Below, piece by piece: positions 10,832-21,849 of a stretch of 64,000 nt of DNA (position 1 is the first letter of the stretch; each line of letters begins with the position of its first letter). Below the pieces are notes generated by a model that made no database searches, had not been told where the DNA came from, and saw only the letters and a program-made list of their open reading frames with translations. The position numbers and the translations under genes are program-made. Source of the stretch: Termitomyces sp. T153 (lineage: Eukaryota > Basidiomycota > Agaricomycetes > Agaricales > Lyophyllaceae); NCBI GenBank assembly GCA_018296165.2, contig JACKQL020000004.1, positions 310,001-374,000 of the forward strand, read 5' to 3'.

Positions 10832-12114
10832 TGTTAGTGTCACGACCTGCTCCCTAGACCCCAACACCGCCCCCCGCCCCCCCCCCCCCCAATGCTCTGC
10901 CAAACCCCCCAACCCTTGCTCACCCTCCGCACCCACTTCAGGCAACTCCAACACTTCCTCGGCAGACCCTGACGGCTCCTTGATCAACTCCAACGCCTTC
11001 TCCGCAGCAGTTGATGCACCCCCTGAATTCCCCCAGACTCCCGAGGCTTTCCCTGACCCCGGAACGATCCGCTTCCCAACTGATCCCATCAGAATGTCAC
11101 CGCAGCCCATTCCAAGACCACACCCAACAACCGTCGACTCTGCACAGTTCCGTCAAGCCTGCCACCATATCCTCTACCCTCTGGAGCCGCCCAGTGGTAG
11201 ATATATAAGTTGTAGAGGGACCCCTAGTACTTTAGTCTTGATATTACATTCACTGGTTTCCTATGTCTTGTCTTTCATCTCATCACTGTCTCTGTTTTTA
11301 GTTTCAAATCTATCTCTGTTCTCTGTCTTGTCTTGCCTCGTCTCAACTGTGTATAGTTCCTTTGTCTTCCTAAGTTCCTTTCATCTCCAACAACAGTACA
11401 AACTCCACACGCATGCTACGACCTGAACATTCCTATGTCACCCCCAGACCTTGCTTCCGCTCGGCCCAGGAACACCTCACGTCTTGGCGATCCCCCGTCA
11501 AACTCCGGCTCTGCCCCTGTCAACCACAAAGCCTCCGCTTACCCCACATTCTAATTGCGTGCCCACAAACTTGCTCCGGCACCTGTCCAGGTTCAACGAC
11601 TAGTACACTTGGTCTTAGATGCCCCTGAACCACTCCGGACTTGCTCGGATCACCCCCTAGCTCCCCCTCGCAAGTCCCCCCGTGCCAATACCAGATGCTT
11701 GGTTATAAGCACAGGGCATTGCGTCCACCTAGTAAGGACTTGCCAGTGTAGCTGAGCCCCTGTCATCAGCGGAACCTGACAGTTAGATCCTAGTAAGATT
11801 AATATGAGTATGATCCTCAGTCCAATATAAGTGACTATATTGCACTGTACCTAGTAAGATCAATATGAGTGTGATCTTTATAGTACAATTAGTTAGTGTT
11901 TAATGTAAAGTAAGTTTTGTAAACTACTCACCCTCAGTCTGATATAAGTGACTGAGGGTTTGTCTATGTAAAGCCCAAATATATATGTATGTATGTGAAC
12001 AATAGGCCATTGTTCATCATCAGTCAAGGAATATAGTGCAGTCCAGAACAATGTAGGGTATGGCCAGTGGCCTGGCTTGATGGCATGTTATGGTGGCAGC
12101 AACATTGTCCAACA
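10832..12114 (-). repeat. Copia 3' LTR, minus strand, split by a Family 1 solo LTR
   Basis: On the minus strand this LTR begins TGTTGGACA (plus position 12114) just after a purine-rich tract, and ends CTAACA (plus 10837-10832). The Family 1 solo LTR at 10838-11781 sits six bases inside this terminus, so the LTR consists of 10832-10837 plus about 11787-12114, roughly 334 bp. The inverted ends TGTT/AACA and the position directly downstream of the Copia RNase H segment support the call. Confidence 0.7.
10838..11781 (+). mobile_element. Solo LTR of the Family 1 chromovirus with perfect target duplication
   Basis: A 944-bp sequence beginning TGTCACGACC and ending GGAACCTGACA, flanked by GTTAG at 10833-10837 and GTTAG at 11782-11786. 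It aligns along its length with the LTRs at 28335-29371 and 54919-55911. It contains TATATAAG (11202-11209), and 32 nt downstream AGTCTTGATATTA (11234-11246), the proposed transcript start and self-primer. No internal region is present, so it arose by LTR-LTR recombination. CpG is partly retained, so it is younger than the Copia LTR it interrupts. Confidence 0.9.
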
Positions 12115-13790
12115 CTCCTCCTCACCATAAATACTCCTCCTTGCATGTGGAATTGTTGTGCTACCTGAGACCAAGGCATGGGCAAAGGTGATTGAATGCT
12201 GGTGCCAGAAGTTCCTTAGTAAATATGTCTGCCATGTTGTTTTTGGAGGGAACCCATTGTAAGGTTATTTCCTTGGTTTGTATGCATTCCTGGAGGAAAT
12301 GATACTTCTTAGTTATGTGCTTGATGTGGGCATGTAGCAGTGGGTCCTCAGATAAAGCAATTGTAGAGTTGTTGTCACAGAATATAATAGTGGGAAGTGA
12401 TGTGTTGTTGTGTCCAATGTCCTTGAATAGCACCCAAAACCAAATGCACTCTTGCATGCTTTTGAATGCAGCCATATATTTGGCTTCACATGATGAGGCT
12501 GCAACTGTCCTTTGTTTTCTGACTGCCCATGAGACTGCTCCAGAACCAAGGTTCCATACATACCCACTGTGAGGGGATGAGCATGACTGCAGATAAACCC
12601 AGCTAGAGCAAGCAAACACAAGCAATGAGCAAGTGTCAAAGGAGCAGGAAGTGGCTAAGAAGCAGGCAAGGGGTGAGTGCAGCAAGCTAAGCTAAGGTAA
12701 TGACACTGGGGCTCTCACAGTTGATTCACTGGATAGACCTGGGAAATGCTGCTATTGATCGGTCAAAGGATATTCTATCCTTGTGACCGGCTTATATACT
12801 ACATCCATGGCTATGCTATGACTAATGCTATATGTGGTAAGCTAATGACTATCAATACATTGAAAGGAGAAATAGAGTCCAATGACTACAAAGGGCTGAC
12901 TAATACTGTCTGGAGGGTGCAGGGGCTTGGCAGCCAGTCCATTGGATATGCTAGAGATGATGCAATACCTATGACTAAGGCCAGATAGAGTTGGAGTTAC
13001 CCATAAAGGGGTCATCCCCTTACACCCACCTACACTGGGTCTCTGTGAATCTTCTGGCTGTTTCATATATTGTACCTTGTCTTCAGGGAGGATACCATAT
13101 AGAAATGTTGTCTTGACATCAATTTGAGTTGCATCCCATCCTTGTTTTCTGCAAGATGTAATAAGACATGCCATGATTCCATATGTGCAGTTGGTGAGTT
13201 CATCTTTGTGTAGTCCTGTCCCTGGATTTGCTCATACTCTCTGAACACTAGTCTAACTTTGAATTGTACTGCATTCCCATTTTTATCATGTTTTATCTTG
13301 AAAACTGGTTGGCCTATTCTGACCTTTTGACCAATGGGTACTGTTGATTGTGGGTAGAGCTTATAGACACCCATTTCCTTCAGTGAGTTCAGCTCATCAC
13401 AATATGCAGTCTCCCACCTGGCTGAATCTCCAGACTGTTTTGCCTCAGCCCATGTTCGGGGCTTGTCACTGATGTCTGGTGCTGCGGGGTCATTGCTTAA
13501 TTCCTCTACTGCTGCGAGGAGATACTCCAGATTCTCTATTGAAGCGATGTTGGCTAGATCTGGAATGATCCGGTTTTGATCAGGGTATGTCTGTTTCTTG
13601 ATCTCACATCCTCGGTTCCTGATCAGTTGCTATTCCTGGAATGGGATTGACGGTCATCTCGTGTCGTTGATCTGCTTGTGCTGCTTGTATGCGATCCCTG
13701 GCATCTATAAATTCTTGTACCGCTCTTTGGACTTGTGATGGTGCTGCGCCCTCTGGATAAACTCTGGCTAGCTCCGGTTAGTGGTTACTA
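12115..13790 (-). pseudogene. Copia pol remnant: linker, RT start and RNase H
   Basis: Reading the minus strand from about 13790 down, there is first a charged connector upstream of reverse transcriptase. The start of an RVT_2-type RT follows (VFKIKHDKNGN, REYEQIQGQDYTK, QIDVKTTFLYG, QPEDSQ). After the solo LTR at 13024-12568 comes Copia RNase H (YVWNLGSGAVSW, SCEAKYMA, IIFCDNNSTIAL, HIKHITKKYHFLQE, MADIFTKELL), ending near 12160. Most of the RT, including the YxDD region, is missing. Removing the solo LTR and one CCCAC copy joins the RT start to RNase H in frame, so the large deletion came before the solo LTR insertion. Frameshifts and stops make it a dead copy. CpG is scarce below about 13.44 kb but normal above it. 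Confidence 0.8.
12568..13024 (-). mobile_element. Solo LTR of another retroelement inside the Copia remnant
   Basis: A 457-bp segment is flanked by CCCAC on both sides (12563-12567 and 13025-13029), a perfect 5-bp target duplication. The ends are imperfect 15-bp inverted repeats (TGTGAGGGGATGAGC and, on the other strand, TGTAAGGGGATGACC). A TATATAAG motif reads on the minus strand (plus about 12786-12795), which suggests a minus-strand LTR. The unusually long inverted ends leave open a short non-autonomous terminal-inverted-repeat element instead. Confidence 0.7.
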
Positions 13791-14890
13791 TTAAAATTTG
13801 ACCATCTCTGTTGTTTTAGGTGTCAGATATGCTAGCTACATGTGTCGCAATTCTGAACTAAAAACATATTCTTTCTGAAGGACCTCTGCAGCTCATCGCA
13901 TGAAGACCAGAAATAGCTGAAATTTTGATAGAGATAGAAAATTATAGCGAGAATTGGCCGCCGAGACGACCACTTTTTTCAGTTTTCTTGAAGTAGTGAA
14001 AAAGCAAAAGGCTGTACACTATGGACACTAAATAAATAGATGAAAAGTAAGTTACAAATGAAATCAGGACTCAAAAAGATAAAAAGGGAGAGGTGGGAGG
14101 GTGCGCGAAAGAAGGTTATAACTACGCGAATAGATTTTCAGTAACAAGCAGTGTGATTAAAGTGTTGCAAAAAAGGCTGTGTTGATCAACTGTAATCTTA
14201 CTGTAAAATTAATGAAGCTTGCCGAATGAATTAAGACCTTGAGCCTCAATTAAAACTGTGATGTTTGATGAGAAACTCATCAACCGATGACTGCGGAGGA
14301 ACGTTACTTAGAGTAGTGACGCGCAATGAAAAACGAATAGATAAACTGTGGTGGTGGTGGTCACTACTCTGTGAAAGGTATTAGGCTTTTAGGAAAACGG
14401 TGATAGAGCGACTCTGCGCACACCTGTGGGGCGGTGATGGTAGTGAGAGTGCAAAACCGTAGCACGGACTGAGAAGCGAGACCGATGCATGGAAAAAATG
14501 CTGACTGAATGAGACCTCAGGCCCTACTGCTTCCGACCCATCCGCCAAAAACCTTGGCACTGAACCGGAAACGGCCTTGTCCGCGCAGAGCCCTCCGAAA
14601 CTCCTTACCCCCGGAACCCGCGTTTACGTCGATCATAAGAATCATACATAAGACCGGACTCACTGACTTCTTATCTTTAAGATCAGACCAGGCCGCACAT
14701 ATTTACATAACATGATACACCAGTGTTTTCCCGGATTTGGCAAGTGCAAGGATCAGTTTCTGATTTTCTTGGTTCTTCTCGATATGTGTGGATGCCTCAT
14801 TAGAGTAACCGTGCTCATCTCACACGAGTAGTCTATTCTTCGGCAAGCCCGGCATCGCGGATATTGGGCAGAACTCGAAGGGTCTAACGT
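13791..14890. other. Intergenic region, no supported gene
   Basis: CpG content is normal. There is a short GTG-repeat stretch (about 14350-14361). An open stretch at 14509-14715 is Pro/Arg-rich, 68 residues, and unrecognised. Confidence 0.3.
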
Positions 14891-15360
14891 TATGAGAATG
14901 GCTGCAACGAGGAATTTAAACTCAAACTGCCCCGTCGATGCCACTCCAGACCAGGATTCCCTTCCCCACACCATGAAATCAGTAAGTCTCCTTCACAGAG
15001 GATTCGTTCTCTGCTGACCGGATTCACGTGCACCAACCACCAGGCAATTCAGTCAACCCTGGCAATGTGCATCAAAATGTGGGAGGCCTTCGCCAGGCGA
15101 ATTGTCCAAGCCTTCACGCCGGTCGATCAAAGCGTACACGTCAGTTGCAATTCTTCATATGTCAATGTACCTTCCACACGGAAGAATTAGCCATCAAATC
15201 CACTCGCGGAGCTGATATCTGTCGATTCATGGCACAATGTCACCTCGGTGAGGACACTTTCGAATTCGCCTTGTCAGTAAGAGACCTGAATATATTGCTG
15301 GGAAAGGAGGATTCGTCTAAGCGCTATATTGTGCATCTTCCTCGCAAATACGTAAGATAG
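14891..15360 (+). other. Possible small gene of unknown function
   Basis: Two alternative readings exist. One is an uninterrupted 110-residue frame at 15028-15360 with six cysteines and no recognisable motif. The other is a spliced reading from the ATG at about 14896: an exon ending at ATGAAATCA (about 14981), a GTAAGT intron ending CACCAG (about 15043), and a second exon whose translation contains MCIKMWEAFARRIVQAF. Neither resembles a family I know. CpG content and splice-like signals match neighbouring host genes, so a real transcript is possible. Confidence 0.2.
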
Positions 15361-15759
15361 GATAGATTAGTCGGAGGACGTACCCACGTTGCGTCACGGG
15401 CACAGAGTGGACCCGGTAAGTCGTTCGCACATGCCCCTTACGAGAAGACTAATGATGGAGATCAAGACCGAACAATAAAGCTTGGGATTCACCACCACAA
15501 AGTCAAGGATGGCCGTCTTCACGATTTTCACGAAGGAATTAGGCGAGGAGACTATTCAGAGATCATGAACATTAGTGCACAGCAGTCCATCAGACTAAGG
15601 ATTTGTTGAAGAAAGCTTTGTTGTAAGTCTTGAAGGTAAATAATCCACAAGTTGTGTACAGAATAGTAGGACGACAAGAGGACGTGCGCTCTTCCAGCCG
15701 AAGTAACATTGGCGTTGCACGGAAGAGGGCATTCGCTGCGTATAGATAGAGAACACGGT
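15361..15759. other. Intergenic region
   Basis: Normal CpG content; no recognisable gene. It contains the 3' flank of the minus-strand gene that ends at 15760. Confidence 0.3.
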
Positions 15760-16963
15760 CTATCCGAATCTTTGCTTCGCCAGCTGTTGAAACATGTCCA
15801 TGGTAGCCTTCGATATTCAAGAAAATTGATGTCAATATCATAAAACTTGGCATGCCAGACTAGATTTCATACCTGCTCCTTCTGCTTGAACATTTCGGCT
15901 CGTTCACGGGCGGCAGCAACTTTTTCCTCCCTCGCAGTATTGTGTCTATTCTTCGCTGCATCTCTTTTGGCAATCCTGAAAGAAAAGGAATATCACATTG
16001 AATGGTGAGATTGACGCCAGAGAAAGGCATAACTCACATATCCTTGAAGCTGTCTCCACCACCTAATAACGTGGTATCATCGGCCTCGAACCCATCTTCC
16101 CCTTTCTCTCTGAAGCTCTGATCCGCCTCCCGTTTCGCCCTCTTCTTCTCAAGAATCCCCTCTCGACCCATCTCTCGCGGACCGACCATATCCTCAATCC
16201 GCTCCTTCGCTTCAAGCCTATCACGTTTCCGTTTGTAAGACCGTTCCTCCTGATCGCGTTCAACCGCCAACTCGCGAGATAATGCGAGGTCGGAAGCAGA
16301 AGGCAGTGTTGGTCCTTGCATTCGTCCTCTACTGCTCGAACCAACCTGCGAAAAGGGTTCTCGATTTTGCGTTGCTGCGCTTATCTCCTCCCGTGCTGCT
16401 CTGAGAGCATCCGCCTCGGCTCGCGAGCTCTTGGATGCGAAAGACCATTTATACGCTGTTCGTTCTTTCGCGGAGACTGTTGAAGGGTCGATACCTGCGT
16501 AGAGGGACTCTTGGGCAAGATGAATAGGCGAATTAAAAATAACGAAGACGCAACGCACTTGGTAGTTTCCCTCTATTCCAAGTCTACGTGTATAATAAAT
16601 AAACTGATGGCTTATACTAATTATCTCGAGCACACCTTGACAAACTTTCGAAAGTAACTGTCTTACAAATTAGGATCCACTGGAGCAGGAAACAGACGTG
16701 CTTACCTCCTAGCTCTATCACCAGAAAGCTCGTCAAAGTACTGCATGTACATTGTTCATGTCAATGACATGATTCTTCTCTTCGACAGCTCAATGGCTCA
16801 CCTTTCCTTTCTCGTCCTTCAACCAAGCCCTGAACTCGTCACTTTTTTGAAAATAGTCAGATTCAGATATTGATTTGGCATCATTGGGCAACTTGGTATC
16901 TCTTTCCGGTGTCCTGGAACAGTATCTTTGCGGAGACCTGGAGCGCGAGCGGTTTGAGGGCAT
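15760..16963 (-). CDS. Nuclear RS/charged-helix protein of unknown function (7 exons)
   Basis: Exons on the minus strand, inferred from GT-AG sites and frame, are 16963-16802, 16740-16706, 16657-16636, 16583-16559, 16509-16038, 15975-15873 and 15807-15760. Together they give 867 nt, or 288 residues, in one open frame. The protein starts MPSNRSRSRSPQRYCSRTPE, an SR-type nuclear sequence. It then has a conserved block FRAWLKDEKGKYFDELSGD, RARSYFRKFVKTWNRGKLP and SLYAGIDPSTVSAKE, which exists only after splicing. A central helical, Lys/Arg/Glu-rich region follows, with a GPTLP motif that resembles GPALPP, and the protein ends in a coiled coil with QLAKQRFG. Homologues are, I believe, often labelled RNA helicase HEL117 in basidiomycete genomes, although no helicase motif is visible. 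A role in nuclear RNA processing is plausible only by composition. The gene is intact and has normal CpG content. Confidence 0.75.
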
Positions 16964-17798
16964 GAGTAATGAAGGAACACTCAACAAACCCAAACAATGG
17001 GCTTTCCAAACCTCGCTATCAGTCAGCCTGATGTAGATTTTTGGCGAGAACCGAACTCATTCACCACAACAATGATAAAGGTCAGAAGACTTGTCATTTT
17101 GATTCACGAAGCATACATGTACAACAAATGATATTACTTTTGTCAGTGACTGTCACTGATATTGTCAGATACAATTTGGAGGCCTAAAAGAGTACGACAC
17201 TTACAAACATATTCAAATAGTCCATTTCCGAGATTTTTCTCGTCATAAATCTATCAGACAACTTGTATAACTTCTAGCTATAGATAGACCTACACGTCAA
17301 ATCTCAAGGGGACTTGGTAGAAAAAAAAAACAATATATTGCAGACGCGGGCGTTGACGCGTCGATCTCGCGACGTGTTTTCTACATTCTCACAGTCAATA
17401 CTTGCTGGCTAGACCATGTTGATGCCGTATGAACCCACATATCAGACGCTACGCATTCCTTGTCGTTGTCTACAAGTGCTCCAAAAGCAGGAGGTTTCAC
17501 ATATCAATCACGGCAACGAGTGTCATGTCATGAAAAGACAATGGTTCCCGAGACGACATTAGACCTCAGTCCTCAACCCCGAGTGGTGTCATTGGAGCTT
17601 CAAGGATATGCAGTGCCTTGTCTGCTGGTTCTAGTACTCAGGTTTCAGGTACCCAGTCAAAAACATTGCCACAATTGCCATCTGCTTGGTGCTGGAGCTG
17701 GTGGTTTTGGTAGCATTGAGTAACCTGGCAGCTGGTGTCTAAGGTGGTCTGGCCCAGTGCTTCATAGGTTGTCCTGGTGGCACATGACCCCAGGAGCC
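16964..17798. promoter_or_regulatory. Upstream region of the RS-type gene and spacer to the Copia LTR
   Basis: Contains an oligo-A run (about 17321-17330) and, just after it, a CpG-dense patch with ACGCGT (about 17355-17360) and CGCGACG (about 17367-17373). ACGCGT is the fungal MBF/MCB core, but a single site is weak evidence. The open stretch at 17460-17723 has no recognisable product. Confidence 0.25.
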
Positions 17799-18286
17799 TG
17801 TTACAACTTGGCCTGTCTCCTTGACTGTATGGCTTATAGCCCCACACATGCTACATCTCATGTGAGCTCCTCATCCAGGTGTTACCACCCAGGTAGCTCC
17901 TCATCCAGGTGTTATCACCGGGTAGCTCCTCATCCAGGTGTTACCACCTGTTAGCATTTCACATATCACACCAGCCACTCGTCACACAGGGCCACTGGCC
18001 ACCCACTGGCCACCATCACCAATGCTTTGTCTTCAACGTACGCTTTGTCTATCTACGTATTCTCATTGTTCTACACACTTGTATATATACAGCTACATTA
18101 GACGATCCCCTCAGTCAATTCTACCGGACTGAGGGGTGAGTAACTGAACGTATCATTCTATTTACATATAGACTGACTGTACCTATAGAGTAAACTTACA
18201 CTTGTTCATAGGGACAGTCTAATGGAGTCAATTCTACCAGACTGAGGGAGTAAACTTACACTTGTTCATAGGTCTGACTTCTAACA
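17799..18286 (+). repeat. Copia element 5' LTR
   Basis: A 488-bp sequence beginning TGTTACAAC and ending CTTCTAACA, so the ends are TGTTA/TAACA. It carries a TATATATA promoter box (about 18082-18089), an internal minisatellite in U3, and partial downstream duplications (ACTTACACTTGTTCATAGG occurs twice, about 18195 and 18254). A Copia-type primer-binding site and gag follow directly, as expected for a 5' LTR. No partner LTR is present in the window. Confidence 0.65.
17869..17948 (+). repeat. Minisatellite in the Copia LTR, about 29 bp x 3
   Basis: Three adjacent units, each with the core AGCTCCTCATCCAGGTGTTA, start at about 17871, 17900 and 17928. The units differ at a few positions after the core. 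They may act as repeated promoter elements or simply be slippage. Confidence 0.85.
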
Positions 18287-18296
18287 GGTTATGGGT
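18287..18296 (+). other. Primer-binding site of the Copia element
   Basis: GGTTATGGGT begins immediately after the LTR. GGTTATGGG is the type of PBS known from Drosophila copia, which is primed by an internally cut initiator-Met tRNA (pairing across the CAU anticodon). The match to this fungus's own initiator tRNA cannot be checked here. Confidence 0.5.
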
Positions 18297-18454
18297 ATAT
18301 TGTCAACGACTCTCTAATAGTTATTGATACCAGACCTTGGAACCACCTTTTGATCAAAGCCCCTACCCGATTTTATCACGTGTAGCGTCGCGTACCTTAA
18401 CTCTTGGTCTATTGTCCTCTCGCATTATTCTCTATCTTGGCGATTCTGCTCGCT

Positions 18455-20092
18455 ATGGCTCCTGAGTCCTCATCAACCGTCTTGCCCTCTGATTCTACCA
18501 ACCCTTCTATCCCCGAACGCATCATACGCCACAGGTGGGAGGGTTCCAAGTACGCTCGTGCAGATGGGAACTTCACACAGTGGACAGACAAAACTCAAGG
18601 ATGCTCTCATCCTTAATGGGATCTACTCCTATGTCTTTGACACCATTGCTATCCGTCCAAATATTGATACTGAACCTCGAGCTCATGCCAACTGGGGCTT
18701 AAACGACTGGCTTGCAATCACCTTCATGAAACTGCTCTGGATGACGCCGAGCATCGCGATCTCATCACCGACAAAGGCACGGCCTGGTGCTACATGGACC
18801 TGAAGGCATGAGCACAAAGGGAGGGCCCTATCAAACAGATTGCTCTTCTCCAGGAGGCGTTATCCACATACTGTTCCACTGTGGAACCCTTGCCTGTCAC
18901 AGCTGGACGCATTGTCGATACAGTCAAGCGTGCCTTTGACATTGGGACAGTTGATAGGAATCTCTTCGCCTGTATTGCCCTGCTTAATAGCCTCAATGAT
19001 CCATCCTTCAAGTCTCTTCAGAATTCAGTATCAACCCTCATCAGTAAATGCACTCAGAGCACACCATGTGACCCGACAGACATTTGTATACTCATGGAGA
19101 ATGCTCAGAATATCCTCAACTCCAAAGCAAAATCCAGTCATGATGCAACGGCGTTTAGTGCAAAAGGGGGCATGAGGGTGACAGATTTTCCAGGACATAA
19201 TCATGCTCACAGGGCAACCTGTTGTGAGAACTGTTTCACGCTCAAACAACCCTGTAAAGGACATACAAAGGCCTTCTGTGTACAAAAAGGGGGGGGTATG
19301 GCAGGTAGATCTATTGCTGATGCTCAGGAAGCACAGAGAGCATTGAAAGGGAAGTCTAACCTCTCAAAGTATTCACCCAAAACTGGCACTACTGCGACTT
19401 CTTCCCCAAAATCTTTTGTTGCCATCACAGGGGCAGATGGAAAGACGTGGTATGTGGATCCATCACAGCTTGAGCAGCCTCCAGCTCCCAAAACAGCAGC
19501 TATTGTGAAATTCAACATATCTCTTTCAGAGTCACCCCTTGACTACAGCACAGAGTACTGGGAACATGTTGGATTCCCACCCATAGATGACACCAGCACC
19601 ATGATGGACTGGAATGTACAAGCAGGACCAATCATGGAAAACATACTCACTGCAAATGTAACCCCAACAAATCATTCAGGACGTTCACTGGTCCCCTTCC
19701 TAGATACCACACCATTCCTCATAGACTCCGGCGCAGCTGTCCATATTTCACCATGCCACAAAGATTTTCTTACCCTATGCCCAATCCATCCACACAATGT
19801 GAAAGGGCTTGGTGGATCCACAGTCACGGCAATTGGAATTGGAAACATACAGCTCCACATTGCTAAAGGGGCTGATATTGTTCTGCAGGATGTCCTATAC
19901 ATTCCAAATGCTACTGTTCACCTCATATCTGTCAGCTCTCTTGCCACATGTTCAGGTTTAGATACCATATTCAACAACTCATCAGTCAAGATTCTTGATC
20001 GATCCACATGCTCAATTGTCGCACAAGGAACACTTGCCCCAGATCAATGCCTTTACACCCTCAATCTCCACTCTATCTCTTCTGAACATTAA
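18455..20092 (+). pseudogene. Copia gag-protease gene, broken
   Basis: Starts at ATG 18455 (MAPESSSTVLPSDS). The gag domain reads through IRHRWEGSKYARADGNFTQWTDK, then shifts frame near 18590 (LKDALILNGIYSYVFDTI) and again near 18735 (ALDDAEHRDLI), with a stop near 18808. From 18881 to 20092 one frame is open for 403 residues: the C-terminal part of gag, a Cys/His stretch (CCENCFTLKQPCKGH), the aspartic protease FLIDSGAAVHISP (catalytic DSG intact) with the flap-like IGIGNIQLHI, and the pre-integrase start that ends at EH before a stop. Integrase, RT and RNase H are not recognisable downstream, so the element is truncated at about 20.1 kb, where CpG-poor sequence begins. It is younger than the remnant at 12-13.8 kb, judged by CpG retention. 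Confidence 0.8.
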
Positions 20093-21800
20093 CAGGCTTG
20101 ATTAACAATGCATCTGGACCAGATTTTATCAGGGAAGTCCTGTATTGAGGTGGTTAGTAGAAGATACTAATGAAAAGGAGACATATAACAGACAATCTCA
20201 GCCTGGGCATAAGTCAGCAATGCATGAGTCTTGCCAATAAGATGGATCAGAGCTTCTGCAAAGCTCTGGACATGTTTCACAATGAAGCAAACTGTTTAGG
20301 CTCTGGAAGGTATCCTTCAGGGGATGAAGGGTTTTTTAGGACTTGAGACCAATGGGAGAAGTCATGTAGGAAGAAGGGGCAAATATGAGGAAATATGTGG
20401 AAGATGTATGGCCTTTATACTGCCTCACAATTGTCTGTGCATGGGGTGGGGCATGTGATATAGAGGGGCAGACATTAGAGGAATGGAAAACAAGGTGAAA
20501 TAGACAAAATCAAGTGATGGAAAGCTGAGTTTTTAAAAGACAAGAGAGAGAGTGAATAAAATATAGATTGACAAACCATTATTGGCATGAGGGTAACAAA
20601 GGACAACCGGGGACAGTCAATCTGTGATTGGGGGGAGATGACATGGTGGCTTGCAATCCCATGGCAGAAAGAAATCAAAATGTTTTATTGGACAAGCTCA
20701 AAAGTAATTAAGGAAAACTACACAAACCTGGCAGAATAAGAGAGAAATAGATTTTTTTAAAAAAACATACTGGAGTACCAGGACAATGATCATATAATTG
20801 GTGTTTAGCTTGGTGGTGGCTGCAAAGGGATTTTCAAGCTTTATTTCTATGGCATTGATGATAAATCATGGTCACAAAATAAAACCTGATATTTGGGAAC
20901 TTGTTACCATTCTCAAGACTATCCTGTGCTGATGGTTTTGTATTCTCTGGTCCTTTTCTGTCACAAATGGTTTTACTCATGTGATAGTTTCAGTATTGTA
21001 ACCATGGATGATTGCTGGACCAATGATAATGTATGTGTGAACTGTTTCACATGGACATCCATGCCTCAGGTATGGTCCCATTCCACTGTTCCACTGTCAA
21101 AAGTTAGAATAGTACAAGCTGAAAATGGTATACTGGTTGTTCTGAAATCTGTCAAAGCAATGTTCTCCTTCCTCATCACTGCAATATCCTCCCTAATTGC
21201 CACTATCTGCTCCTCCATACTGTATATTTCATTAAGGAAATGCAGAAAGAGCTGTTCTGTATCACAGTAGCTGGAGACAAGGTTGTGAGGAGTTCCAGGA
21301 TCTGAAGGATTGGACAAGCAAGGGTCATTTGTTAAAAAAGCGTGGCTGAAAAGGCAGGGTTGTTGGCTGAAGAGGCTTGTTATTTGATTCTGAAATATGT
21401 GTTGTGAGAAGACACAGAAGCAGCACACAAGACAAGTACAAGTTTGATGTTTGGCATGGTGATTGGTAACATTGTGGAATCTGAATCTGACCAGACATGT
21501 CACATTTCATTGCACATCAAAAACAAACCTCCATCAGTATGTGTGTGGCATCCATCAATGATCATGAAAAAAATGGCAGAACCACATATTATACTAGATA
21601 CTTAGATCCAGATTTCTAAGGTATCTGAGTAATAGACAATGCCAAGGTCATCCAAATATCTGCTTCTAAAAATGAAATGTTCATAACAACCTCACAAAAG
21701 AGCCTTTGACAATTACAATCCTGTCACATTTACAGTTGCCAACCAGGGTCAGGTCAATTTTCCATTGAGGGGCTGTCAAAGCCCATCGCAATGAGTTGAT
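20093..21800. other. CpG-depleted unassigned tract
   Basis: AT-rich, CpG-poor, without recognisable transposon domains. A minus-strand open stretch at 21066-21503 (145 residues) has a short coiled-coil-like segment (NEIYSMEEQIVAIREDIAVM) but no known family, and it is probably a remnant. Confidence 0.35.
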
Positions 21801-21849
21801 GGGGTCCTTAGGATCAGTAACAAGTCTGGACAATTGATGGAAAAGACTG

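Noticed and set aside
17869..17948. Three regularly spaced repeats that might suggest a CRISPR-like array
   Set aside because: Repeat cores are adjacent with no unique spacers, and they lie in the U3 of a Copia LTR of a eukaryote. It is a minisatellite.
21066..21503. 145-residue minus-strand frame with a coiled-coil-like segment
   Set aside because: Lies in a CpG-depleted tract, has no known family and no supporting context; kept only as a note in the gap entry.
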